From the NCBI GenBank assembly GCA_025359045.1, contig JANYHN010000062.1, positions 1-64,000 on the forward strand: DNA of 64,000 nt, in the 5' to 3' direction. The translations under genes were made by a program, and so were the position numbers. The notes below the pieces were generated by a model. That model saw only the letters and a list, made by a program, of their open reading frames with translations. It did no database searches and was not told the origin of the DNA. This DNA is from Hyphomicrobiales bacterium (GTDB lineage: Bacteria > Pseudomonadota > Alphaproteobacteria > Rhizobiales > Aestuariivirgaceae). Of this stretch, positions 1 to 6,772 are shown piece after piece. Each line of letters opens with the position of its first letter. Position 1 is the first letter of the stretch.

Positions 1-222
1 TTGCAGAAATGGAACGACAAATGTCGATCAGCGAAGATGTTATTCGCTCTTTGACAATATCAGTTGAAAAATTTGAAGAAGGCCCTTCTTCTTCACGACG
101 ACGATCGCGGTCATCACGACGACGCATCATGGCAGAAGGGCCTTCTTCAAATTTTTCAACTGATATTGTCAAAGAGCGAATAACATCTTCGCTGATCGAC
201 ATTTGGCGTTCCATTTCTGCAA
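1..222. repeat. 89-bp near-perfect inverted repeat at the window edge
   Basis: Bases 1-89 are the reverse complement of bases 134-222 with one mismatch (A17 against G206); 44 unpaired bases lie between the arms. The right arm is the distal coding part of rpsF on the minus strand, so the left arm is a second inverted copy of the same rpsF codons. The mismatch is synonymous (CGA/CGC, Arg). A ribosomal protein gene folding back on itself at the very first base is most simply a chimeric hairpin at a contig end, not a biological palindrome. Confidence 0.9.
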
Positions 223-436
223 TCGCTTTGTGCGGGCCAGAAATGTGCATGAATACGAAAAACGCCTTGCGGTTTTTCTTCATGCGGAATGTGAGGGACT
301 TGATACCCCAGTTTTCAACGCGCTCAACCTTGGCACCGCCAGCTGTGAGAACGCCTGTATATTGCTCCAAAAGCGCGTCAACCTGCGCCTGTGTTGCATC
401 CTGGCGAACCAGGAATGTGTGTTCATAAAGACCCAT
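90..436 (-). CDS. rpsF: 30S ribosomal protein S6, C-terminus lost in fold-back
   Basis: Primary S6 protein of the 30S platform, which pairs with S18 around helices 22-23 of 16S rRNA. The minus-strand reading frame begins [16 protein letters not shown] at ATG 436-434 and continues through [32 protein letters not shown] and [15 protein letters not shown], which follow the S6 family closely. The basic tail (SAMMRRR, then DDRDRRR) lies in the spacer of the inverted repeat. Beyond about base 90 the frame re-enters the opposite strand of its own gene, so the true C-terminus and the expected rpsR neighbour are not visible. About 100 residues are trustworthy; alphaproteobacterial S6 is usually 130-160 residues. 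Confidence 0.9.
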
Positions 437-938
437 GTGGGTTTAACCTTTCTCTGTTTCGTTTATCTTTTGAGCACCAGCGCAGAGCCTCAAACAAACC
501 AGGAGGAAGGTTCGAAAGACCGATCGAGATGAGCGGAGACACGGGAAGCCGGGTTTTCATGCCCTAGATGAGTTACCCCACCCCTTCCGTTCAGCCCCCA
601 GCGGGAACTTCAAGATGGCGGCTCTATGGCGGATAACTGGAGTTTAGGCAAGGAGAGAAAATAAATTCCCGTATTTTGAAAATAGTTCTTAATTTGTTCT
701 TTGGTTAGGACTATATGTGGCTTTCGACGGTTCGAAAGGGCCCTGCTGTTTGACATTGTAAATATTTTTTCCCGTAAGACGAGATGGGACCGCCAGAAGC
801 CCCCGGCTGGACGCAGCTTGGGGTGGGATTTTCAAGCGATAGCAGCCACCTGCCAGCTCAACCTTGCAATGAGCTTAAACAGAGCAGATGACATATGGTG
901 TTAGGTGATTTTAGATCAAACAGAAGGTTTGTGCGCTC
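437..938. other. gene-free stretch between rpsF and a LysR gene
   Basis: About 500 bases hold the upstream region of rpsF on the minus strand. No reading frame here has convincing coding character: the one open frame of some length starts at a TTG near 701 and resembles no protein I recognise. The only notable motif is GTTC-N7-GTTC at 685-699. Confidence 0.5.
685..699 (+). promoter_or_regulatory. GTTC-N7-GTTC motif (LexA-like), orphan
   Basis: The sequence GTTC TTAATTT GTTC matches the direct-repeat LexA box known from alphaproteobacteria. No plausible gene starts just downstream on either strand. One or two chance matches are expected in a 64-kb window, so this alone is weak evidence. Confidence 0.25.
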
Positions 939-1847
939 CTAGTTGTTAGTTTTCCCAGAAAGTGCCGCACTCAGTTTTGGTGCTGCAAAATCAATAAAAG
1001 CTCTGACCTTCGGCATAACCATACGACGCTGCGCATAGATGAAATTTACAGGAACAGGTGGCGGTGTAAAATCAGGCAGAACTGGAATCAATCTTCCGTC
1101 GCGAATGGCTTCAGTCACCATGTAAGACAAGGCAATGGTAATGCCTGTGCCACGCTCGGCCGCATCGATACATGCATGGGTATCGTTGATCTCAAAGCGG
1201 GCAGGTAAAGTGATGCGGGCGGGTTTGCCAGCTTTGGCGAATCTCCACTCGCGATTTGGCATGAGTGCTGATTGAGCAATGATTGTGTGCAACAGCAAAT
1301 CATCTGGTGTTTTAGGCACGCCGCGTTTGGCAAGATAGTTGGGGCTGGCAACAAGCAACCGAGTAACATCTCCGACATGCCGCGAAACCAATGACGAGTC
1401 AGGCAAGTTGGCTATGCGCACGGCAAGGTCAAAGCCCTCATCAATCAGGTCTACGACCCTATCAAACAGCAACAGCGAAACATTGATCCGTGGATTGGCG
1501 TCAAGAAAATCCAATATGATGGGTTGCAGCAGAGAGCGGCCAAATGTCAATGAGGCTGTGATGGTGAGATGGCCGCTGGTTATTTTTGACTGACCAGCGA
1601 TGTCTTGTTCTAAATCCTCAAGGTCGCTCAAAACGCGGCGCGCATTTTCCAGAAACCTCATGCCTGGTTCGGTTAGACGCAAGCTACGAGTCGTCCGGTC
1701 AAAAAGGCGAACACCCAAGCGTTCCTCAAGTGAGGCAATAGTGCGCGTCACTGCAGGTGGAGAGCTGAAAATAACGCCAGCTGCCTTTGCCAAGCCACCA
1801 TTATCAGCCACCGCGATGAATACTCGAAGTTCGTGAAACCGATCCAT
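939..1847 (-). CDS. LysR-family transcriptional regulator
   Basis: A standard-length LysR regulator of about 302 residues. The N-terminal winged helix-turn-helix is clear (DRFHELRVFIAVADNGGLAK, then SPPAVTRTIASLEERLGVRL and FDRTTRSLRLTEPG), followed by a LysR substrate-binding domain. I start it at ATG 1847, which gives the usual short lead MDRF and has GGA seven bases upstream; ATG 1859, four codons earlier, is also in frame. It is transcribed away from the AhpD-like gene at 1975, and the spacer between them is full of palindromes, the classic arrangement for a LysR protein that controls its neighbour and itself. The target is inferred from position; the inducer is unknown. Confidence 0.88.
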   Translation of the reverse strand: MDRFHELRVFIAVADNGGLAKAAGVIFSSPPAVTRTIASLEERLGVRLFDRTTRSLRLTEPGMRFLENARRVLSDLEDLEQDIAGQSKITSGHLTITASLTFGRSLLQPIILDFLDANPRINVSLLLFDRVVDLIDEGFDLAVRIANLPDSSLVSRHVGDVTRLLVASPNYLAKRGVPKTPDDLLLHTIIAQSALMPNREWRFAKAGKPARITLPARFEINDTHACIDAAERGTGITIALSYMVTEAIRDGRLIPVLPDFTPPPVPVNFIYAQRRMVMPKVRAFIDFAAPKLSAALSGKTNN

Positions 1848-1852
1848 AGTGA

Positions 1853-1941
1853 ATTCCATTTAATGGAATAATATATTCCGATCAATGAGTATTATTTTAT
1901 TTTTCGGAACAGAATATCTCTCCGGCAGCCGGAATATCCGG
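1853..1941. promoter_or_regulatory. cluster of palindromes, probable LysR operators
   Basis: Three inverted repeats sit in the divergent spacer. ATTCCATT-T-AATGGAAT at 1853-1869 overlaps the upstream candidate start of the LysR gene. GGAATA-ATA-TATTCC is at 1865-1879 and CCGGA-ATA-TCCGG at 1929-1941. The shared GGAATA/TATTCC half-site suggests one regulator binding several times. Assignment to the adjacent LysR protein is inference. Confidence 0.5.
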
Positions 1942-1974
1942 ACATAACATTTCACAGAATTAGGAGAGTATTTC

Positions 1975-2529
1975 ATGTCAAACATTGCAACCCCAGCAAC
2001 CATTGAAGCCAGCCCAGCTGCCTCGCAGCCCCTTTTGCTGGCCGTTAAAAAGATGATTGGAAGTGTCCCCAATCTTTTTCGCATGGTTGGCAACAGTCCG
2101 GCTGCCTTGGAAGGATATCTCGGCCTCAACGGGGCACTAGCTAAAGGCAAACTGGATGCCAAAACCCGCGAGCGTATTGCCCTTGCCGTGGCAGAAATCA
2201 ACGGCTGCAACTATTGCCTGGCAGCGCACACATACATGGGCAAGAATTTGGCAAAACTGGATGATATCGAAATTGCCGCTAACCGCCACGGAACTTCAAG
2301 CGATGTCAAGGCAGATGCAGCAGTGCGCTTTGCTGCAAAGATCACCACAAGCCGCGGTCATGCATCTTTACAGGACTTGCAGGCAACAAAGAATGCTGGG
2401 TTTAGCGACGCGGAAATTATTGAAATCATCTCACATGTGGCGCTGAACACACTGACCAACTACGTCAACAACGTCACAGGAACGGATATCGATTTTCCCG
2501 CCGTTGCAGCTGCTAAGAAGGCGGCTTGA
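1975..2529 (+). CDS. AhpD-like carboxymuconolactone decarboxylase-family protein
   Basis: A 184-residue all-helical protein with the AhpD-type redox centre C78-N-Y-C81 followed by H85, in the context [13 protein letters not shown]. In AhpD-like proteins the CxxC pair and nearby histidine support peroxidase or thiol-disulfide chemistry, often with alkyl hydroperoxide or reactive aldehydes. It is the first gene rightward from the palindromic LysR spacer and has GGAGAG just before its ATG. It is followed by an NTF2-like gene and an FMN-binding gene, a set often seen under LysR control in stress or detoxification loci. The substrate is not determinable. Confidence 0.85.
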   Translation: MSNIATPATIEASPAASQPLLLAVKKMIGSVPNLFRMVGNSPAALEGYLGLNGALAKGKLDAKTRERIALAVAEINGCNYCLAAHTYMGKNLAKLDDIEIAANRHGTSSDVKADAAVRFAAKITTSRGHASLQDLQATKNAGFSDAEIIEIISHVALNTLTNYVNNVTGTDIDFPAVAAAKKAA

Positions 2530-2544
2530 TTTTATAAAACGACT

Positions 2545-2571
2545 TGGGAGCAGCCTGTTGCGCTGCTCCCA
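2545..2571 (+). other. intercistronic stem-loop
   Basis: TGGGAGCAGC and GCTGCTCCCA form a perfect 10-bp stem with a 7-base loop between the AhpD-like gene and the next gene. There is no U-run after it, so it is more likely an mRNA-stabilising or partial-termination hairpin than a full terminator. Confidence 0.6.
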
Positions 2572-2602
2572 CCCCATTCGCACCAAAATTTGGAGACAGC
2601 AA

Positions 2603-3070
2603 ATGTCAGACAAACCACCACTACCACCATTTACATCTGAAACTGCGATCCAAAAGGCCCGTATTGCTGAGGATGCGTGGAACTCGCGCGACCCGCAGCG
2701 CGTGGCACTTGCTTATACGGTGGATTGCCAATGGCGAAACCGAGTAGAGTTTCCTAAGGGCCGGGATGAGATTGTAACATTCCTCACACGCAAATGGCAG
2801 CGTGAACACGACTATCGCTTGATCAAGGAAGTTTGGGCCTTCCAAGGTAATCATATAGCCGTTCGTTTTGCCTATGAATGGCACGGCGGCAACGGGCAAT
2901 GGTTCCGCTCTTATGGCAATGAGAATTGAAAATTCGATGCACATGGCTTGATGCAACGGCGGTATGCCAGCATCAACGACATGGCCATTAATTCGGATGA
3001 GCGCAAATATCATTGGCCGCTTGGGCCTCGCCCGGCAATTCATCCAGGCCTCACTGAGCTTGGCATTTGA
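2603..3070 (+). pseudogene. DUF1348 / NTF2-like protein gene with in-frame TGA
   Basis: The frame opens with [19 protein letters not shown] and shows the DUF1348 NTF2-like pattern ([51 protein letters not shown]). At 2927-2929 a TGA stands where the family has Trp (NENWxFD). The same frame continues with [18 protein letters not shown] and [10 protein letters not shown] to a normal stop at 3068-3070. One G-to-A change restores a roughly 155-residue protein of the expected length. Either the gene was recently killed, or this is a sequencing error; UGA recoding to Trp is unlikely in this lineage. It lies in the LysR-flanked operon. Confidence 0.85.
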
Positions 3071-3089
3071 TCAACGCGGAGCAAACAGC

Positions 3090-3695
3090 ATGGGTCATAA
3101 ATTTGCAGAGATCGCATTCACCCCGAACGTGAAAAGCCAACAAAAGCTTAACGGTAGTAGGAATAGCTATGCACGATTGGATATAGGCGGCGATCATCAT
3201 GATAAACTAGGGTCGAATGAAGCAGCCTTTATTGCGGAGCGTGACAGCCTTTACATGGCGACAGTCAGCGAAACGGGTTGGCCCTATATTCAACATCGTG
3301 GTGGCCCCGCTGGTTTTGTTCGGATTCTTGACGAGAAGACCATCGGCTTTGCCGACTTTGCAGGCAACCGCCAATTTGTCAGTGTTGGGAACATTCAGAA
3401 CAATGATCGTGTCTCTTTGTTTTTTATGGACTATCCAAATCGGACTCGCCTGAAACTTTTGGGTCGCGTGCGGTTGGTCGCATCCAACGAAACCGAATCA
3501 CTTGAAAAGTTGAAGCTTTCTGACTACCGCGCCCGCGTTGAGCGCGACATGGTGATCAGTATCGAAGGTTTTGACTGGAACTGCCCACAACATATCACGC
3601 CCCGCTTTACTGAGTCACAGGTGGTCGCGATGGTGACGCCTCTGAGAGACAAGATTGCAGAGTTGGAAGCAAGGCTTGTAAGTTTGAGGGAGTGA
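3090..3695 (+). CDS. pyridoxamine 5'-phosphate oxidase-family FMN-binding protein
   Basis: A protein of about 201 residues with the split-barrel flavin-binding fold of the PNPOx family. Family features include FIAERDSLYMATVSETGWPY, QHRGGPAGFVRILDEKTIGF and a conserved DYPNRTRLKLLGRVRL strand. The C-terminus ends in a coiled, charged tail (LRDKIAELEARL). I start it at ATG 3090 (MGHKFAEIAF); a longer in-frame opening overlaps the preceding pseudogene. These proteins are typically flavin- or F420-type reductases of unknown substrate rather than true PdxH. It is the third gene of the LysR-linked set. Confidence 0.8.
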   Translation: MGHKFAEIAFTPNVKSQQKLNGSRNSYARLDIGGDHHDKLGSNEAAFIAERDSLYMATVSETGWPYIQHRGGPAGFVRILDEKTIGFADFAGNRQFVSVGNIQNNDRVSLFFMDYPNRTRLKLLGRVRLVASNETESLEKLKLSDYRARVERDMVISIEGFDWNCPQHITPRFTESQVVAMVTPLRDKIAELEARLVSLRE

Positions 3696-3760
3696 AAGAT
3701 CGATTCATATAACTGGTCGCAAAGAAGAAATTGTTGAGTAGCTAGCTTATATATTCCAGA

Positions 3761-4224
3761 TCAAACAACCGACTTTGATTTTGGATCTGGTTCACCCTTG
3801 CCTGTTTCAATCAGATTACGCAGACTGTCATTCAAATAAAAATTCCAACCCGAGGAACAGCCTTCGAAGCATTCAAACTGTGGCACAAGGCCAGCGTGGG
3901 TGACGTTGAGTTCAGTCTTGTTGCCATCTTTTCCAATCTCGAAAATCACCTCAGTGCCGTCCCACTCTGATTTGTGGGCGACAAAGCTCAACTCGCTCTG
4001 GGTTATTTTCCACACCAATTTTTGTCAGGAACCAGCTCAGTAATTTTCTGTTTGCTAAGATGCAGTTTGCTGTGGCGATAGACGAATTCACCACCGAGCT
4101 TATCAGTCTCGCCTGAAATGCCTTCACCCCACCAAGCACGGGGATTTGTAATGGCAGCAAAAACTTGTTTGGGGGATTGTGCAACGGAAAATGAGGTGGT
4201 GTAACTCGCATTTTTCATCATCAA
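3761..4224 (-). pseudogene. SRPBCC (AHSA1-like) domain protein, single frameshift
   Basis: Two adjacent minus-strand frames encode one START/AHSA1-type domain. The N-terminal part (MMMKNASYTTSFSVAQSPKQ, NPRAWWGEGI) runs into a stop after PDKNWCGK. The C-terminal part resumes as VWKITQSELSFVAHKSEWDG and ends near 3761. Adding one A to the A5 run (T5 on the plus strand, 4019-4023) gives the continuous family pattern PDKKLVWKITQSEL. The gene lies six bases after a second AHSA1 gene and in the ArsR operon. It may be a homopolymer read error or a genuine recent mutation. Confidence 0.8.
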
Positions 4225-4229
4225 CTCTC

Positions 4230-4769
4230 CTATGCGTCTGCTGGAATGCGAGTTTCATATTCAGTCTTATGGGTGCGCCAATGATCCCAGAAATATTCAA
4301 TCTGTGTGCCCGCTGCTCTGGCGGCAAGGACATCAAGATGCGTGTGCCAACCTGTGCTGACGCCCACCATCATGCCGCGGCTCGGCAAGTCTTTGTGTGT
4401 GAGGGTGAGCAGAACCTTGGTGCCTGCGGGCTTCAATTCGAAGACCACCTCAGTATCATTCCAGAACATGAAGCCCAATTTATGAGGCGGATCACATTGC
4501 GTGATGCGCGATGACAACTGCGATTCAGGCGACGACATTGACTCAGGCCTTTTGCCGGGCGGTGTTGTAGTCTCATCGTGATGCCACACCAGTTCAACGG
4601 GTGCGCCTGTTTTCAACTCCATGTCACCAGAAGCCAACCACTGGCGGCGCAGATCGCTTTTGGTCAAATAGTCCCAAATGCGCTCGATAGGCCCGGGCAG
4701 CAGGCGCTGCATTTGCAACGTGCGCGGCGCAACCAATGTGCCGAAATCTTCTTCTGCGGTGAGGTTCAT
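4230..4769 (-). CDS. SRPBCC / AHSA1 domain-containing protein
   Basis: A 179-residue START-like fold protein of the AHSA1 group. Diagnostic stretches are LPGPIERIWDYLTKSDLRRQ near the N-terminus, FWNDTEVVFELKPAGTKVLL in the middle and STGWHTHLDVLAARAAG at the end. Such domains bind hydrophobic ligands in a deep cavity. In bacteria they are frequently paired with an ArsR regulator, as here, where the ArsR stop and this start overlap as ATGA. The ligand is unknown. Confidence 0.85.
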   Translation of the reverse strand: MNLTAEEDFGTLVAPRTLQMQRLLPGPIERIWDYLTKSDLRRQWLASGDMELKTGAPVELVWHHDETTTPPGKRPESMSSPESQLSSRITQCDPPHKLGFMFWNDTEVVFELKPAGTKVLLTLTHKDLPSRGMMVGVSTGWHTHLDVLAARAAGTQIEYFWDHWRTHKTEYETRIPADA

Positions 4770-5137
4770 TTTTTTACTCCTGACTTTGATTTGGGTTTTA
4801 GCTTTTTGGCGTCTTCAGCTTTGAGCAATTCCTCAAGCGCATCGAGACGGTTCCTCCAGAAAATTTCATAATAGGCCAGCCATTGATGCGCATTGGCCAG
4901 AGGCCCCGCATTAAGCCTGCACACATGAACGCGGCCTTGAACATCACGCTTCACCAGACCGGCGGCCTCTAACGCCTTGATGTGTTTGGATGCGGCAGCA
5001 AGAGACATATCGAAAGGCTCCGCCAGTTGCGAAACCGTATGTTCGCCTTTGGCCAGCCTCGCCAGCATCTCCCGCCGCGTGGCATCGCCGAGGGCGTGGA
5101 AGATGGAGTCGAGCTGTGATGCGTGATGTTCAACCAT
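4766..5137 (-). CDS. ArsR-family winged-helix repressor
   Basis: A small (about 123 residues) ArsR/SmtB regulator: FHALGDATRREMLARLAKGE, then TVSQLAEPFDMSLAAASKHI and LEAAGLVKRDVQGRVHVCRL. No metal-binding cysteine cluster of the ArsR type (ELCVC) is present. This fits the non-metal ArsR subgroup linked to AHSA1 genes. The start is set at ATG 5137 (MVEHHASQ), because the longer frame would run through the upstream operator. It is first in a three-gene operon. Two TTCAAC-N6-GTTGAA palindromes cover the start codon and the promoter side, so autorepression is likely. Confidence 0.88.
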   Translation of the reverse strand: MVEHHASQLDSIFHALGDATRREMLARLAKGEHTVSQLAEPFDMSLAAASKHIKALEAAGLVKRDVQGRVHVCRLNAGPLANAHQWLAYYEIFWRNRLDALEELLKAEDAKKLKPKSKSGVKK

Positions 5138-5186
5138 AAAGTTGAATATGGGCCAGGTGAAAATGATTGTCAACTGTTTTGTTGAA
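5129..5186. promoter_or_regulatory. tandem TCAAC-N6-GTTGA operators of the ArsR operon
   Basis: TTCAAC CATAAA GTTGAA lies at 5129-5146 and overlaps the arsR start codon. TCAAC TGTTTT GTTGA lies at 5171-5186. On the plus strand both are followed by TAT. Identical half-sites with identical six-base spacing, four turns of helix apart, make a two-site operator for the ArsR dimer very likely. Confidence 0.75.
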
Positions 5187-5257
5187 TATTATTGACTTCA
5201 TATTTTGCCGCCCGATTGTGCGGTGAATGAAGTGTCAAAATTTAAAAGGTTGCAAAG

Positions 5258-5519
5258 ATGAAAGTTAGATCAAATATCGAAAGTTTCATTGACAATGAAG
5301 CACGCTCGCTGATTAACTCTATGGAATCAAATAATGTTGTGTTCATGAGCCACCTCACTCCGGCGCACAAAAACAAACTGAAGCCATTGCCCGCGCCACA
5401 ATGAATGACGAACGCAAAAAATCACCCTGCGCATTTTCCGCAGTGAATTGTCACGCATCAAATCCATGCAAAAAGGCATGCCTGATCAGGCGCTCATCAA
5501 TTCAATTTTGCGTAAGGCA
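5258..5519 (+). pseudogene. decayed antitoxin, paralogue of the gene at 6006
   Basis: The frame starts MKVRSNIESFIDNEARSL and VVFMSHLTPAHK, matching FVDDEEREL and VFKSHLTPTRKK of the intact antitoxin at 6006. It then shifts twice: IARATMNDERK continues in the next frame and ITLRI, SELSRIKSMQKGMPDQALIN and ILRKA in a third. Each shift is repaired by one extra base, near the A5 run at 5369-5373 and the A6 run at 5416-5421. No toxin gene accompanies it. This is a degenerate duplicate of the antitoxin of the next locus. Confidence 0.75.
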
Positions 5520-5520
5520 A

Positions 5521-5648
5521 AAGTTAAGTGGGGTGTCACCGTAACTCTTATACGGGGCGGCCCCCAAGCCAAACGCGCCTTCGACGCGATGATGCCGATG
5601 ACGAAGATTGATGTGGCGACGATTGCGAAAGCGATTAAGGGGGAGTGA
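5521..5648 (+). pseudogene. C-terminal scrap of a VOC/PhnB-like protein
   Basis: After the antitoxin remnant the open frame runs into GPQAKRAFDAMMPMTKIDVA and ends AIAKAIKGE. This is the characteristic tail of PhnB-like / 3-demethylubiquinone methyltransferase-like VOC proteins (RAMxAMMxMxKIDIA). The rest of that protein is absent. The bases at its left edge (AGTTAAGTG, GTCACCGTAA) also occur after the intact antitoxin near 6280, so the duplication that brought in the antitoxin copy appears to end inside this VOC gene. Confidence 0.55.
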
Positions 5649-5688
5649 TGGCTAAATCTCCTTCAAGCGCGATGCAACGTTTAGCAAC

Positions 5689-5721
5689 TTGACATGCCAT
5701 ACTTTGTCCATACTATGTCAA
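5689..5721 (+). promoter_or_regulatory. promoter inside an inverted repeat, toxin-antitoxin operon
   Basis: TTGACA (5689-5694), a 16-base spacer and TACTAT (5711-5716) form a near-consensus sigma-70 promoter. The ends are an inverted repeat, TTGACAT (5689-5695) and ATGTCAA (5715-5721), that covers both boxes and suggests autorepression. The toxin ATG is at 5723, seven bases after the -10 box, so the mRNA would be essentially leaderless. Confidence 0.65.
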
Positions 5722-5722
5722 T

Positions 5723-6016
5723 ATGATCACGTTTAAGTGGAACGCCGAAAAGAACTTGGCTCTGAAAAGTGCGCCTAACAAAGGCGTTTGTTTTGAGGAC
5801 ATTGTCGCTGCAATTGAAGGTGGTGGATTATTAGATGATGTTTCACGATTAAATAATGTTAAATATTCGCACCAGCGCATTTTTGTGGTGCTATTAAATG
5901 ATTATGTCTACGCCGTGCCTTATGTGCGTGATGGAAGCAGTGTATTTCTGAAGACAGTTTTTCCTAGTCGCAAATTTAAAGCCCTGTATCTGAAGGATTT
6001 GAAAAATGAAACCTGA
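5723..6016 (+). CDS. BrnT-type toxin (RelE-like fold)
   Basis: A 97-residue protein with the BrnT/COG2929 pattern: FKWNAEKNLALKSAPNKGVC, FEDIVAAIEGGGLLDDVSRL, then HQRIFVVLLNDYVYAVPYVR and FLKTVFPSRKFKALYL. BrnT toxins are ribonucleases that inhibit translation and are neutralised by a downstream CopG/BrnA-like antitoxin. That order is seen here: the stop at 6016 overlaps the antitoxin start at 6006. The basic and aromatic residues typical of the fold are retained and the gene is intact. A promoter within an inverted repeat lies immediately upstream. Confidence 0.82.
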   Translation: MITFKWNAEKNLALKSAPNKGVCFEDIVAAIEGGGLLDDVSRLNNVKYSHQRIFVVLLNDYVYAVPYVRDGSSVFLKTVFPSRKFKALYLKDLKNET

Positions 6017-6284
6017 ACCCAAAATCGGCAAGTTCGTCGACGATGAAGAGCGTGAACTGTTTGAGGCCATTGAAGCGAGTGACGCGGTTTTTAAAAGTCA
6101 CCTCACTCCTACGCGCAAGAAAGAAATCATGGCGATTGCAAAAGCAACAATGAATGTTGAGCGCCAGAAAATCACCTTGCGCATTTCACGCAACGACTTG
6201 TCACGCCTCAAATCCAAGGCCATGCAAGAAGGCATGCCTTATCAGACGCTGATCAATTCAATATTGCATAAGGCAGTGAGTTAA
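6006..6284 (+). CDS. BrnA/CopG-type antitoxin
   Basis: A 92-residue antitoxin. The acidic N-terminus (KFVDDEERELFEAIEASDAV) is the probable toxin-binding part. The C-terminal ribbon-helix-helix-like DNA-binding part reads RQKITLRISRNDLSRLKSKA and then EGMPYQTLINSILHKA. The GMPYQTLI segment is a hallmark of this CopG-like group. It overlaps the BrnT toxin gene by 11 bases and should repress the shared promoter at 5689. A frameshifted copy of the same antitoxin lies just upstream of the operon. Confidence 0.82.
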   Translation: MKPEPKIGKFVDDEERELFEAIEASDAVFKSHLTPTRKKEIMAIAKATMNVERQKITLRISRNDLSRLKSKAMQEGMPYQTLINSILHKAVS

Positions 6285-6345
6285 GTGAGGCGTCACCGTA
6301 ATTCGTGAGGAACGGAATTGGATGCAGCGTCACAGTGACCGGAAA

Positions 6346-6771
6346 TCAATAACGAGCCTTAGCTTTGCACACGGCCATGAGCTCCATCGGGGTCGCGGTT
6401 TCACTTAATATTTCACAAGACAAGCTGATACTCTCTGTTATAAAATTGGGTGTTAATTCGGGTTCAATAATCGTAGCAGAAAGCGAGTTGTATTTGAGCC
6501 GTAAATTGTCACGTAATGCTATGGCTTCTGACGATTCAAACTTCACGCCTTTGGCGTTGTATAGTTGTACGTAACACCACATTGGCTTGCTATCCCACGA
6601 AGGAAAACAAGCAGGACTAACTTCCAGTCTGTGTTGTGTTTCAGCTTCCAAAGCTGCGACGATTGCTGTTTCTTGGCGTTTTGCTTGAGCAATTGCTTCT
6701 TTTTCATCAACACCGCATGCGGTCAACATTACAGCTATAGGCGCAACAACTGTAAAACGATAGAACCACAT
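6346..6771 (-). CDS. small putative lipoprotein
   Basis: A 141-residue protein with a lipoprotein signal peptide: basic-aromatic start MWFYRF, hydrophobic VVAPIAVMLTAC with Cys19 in the lipobox LTAC. The mature part is mixed alpha/beta in character and carries three further cysteines (PACFPSW, PMWCYVQL, LSCEIL), which could pair in the periplasm. No family is recognised. Its ATG follows the carA stop by one base, so it is probably co-transcribed with carA, although nothing suggests a shared function. Confidence 0.65.
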   Translation of the reverse strand: MWFYRFTVVAPIAVMLTACGVDEKEAIAQAKRQETAIVAALEAETQHRLEVSPACFPSWDSKPMWCYVQLYNAKGVKFESSEAIALRDNLRLKYNSLSATIIEPELTPNFITESISLSCEILSETATPMELMAVCKAKARY

Positions 6772-6772
6772 C

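Noticed and set aside
9-428. Open frame on the plus strand across the left edge
   Set aside because: It is the inverted copy of rpsF codons followed by antisense of the real rpsF; an artefact of the fold-back.
701-904. 67-codon frame starting at TTG after the GTTC-N7-GTTC motif
   Set aside because: No SD, no family resemblance and an irregular composition; probably chance despite the motif.
2927-2929. UGA recoded as tryptophan
   Set aside because: Other genes here end at TGA in the correct place (for example guaA-adjacent and ATGA-overlapping genes), so the standard code applies.
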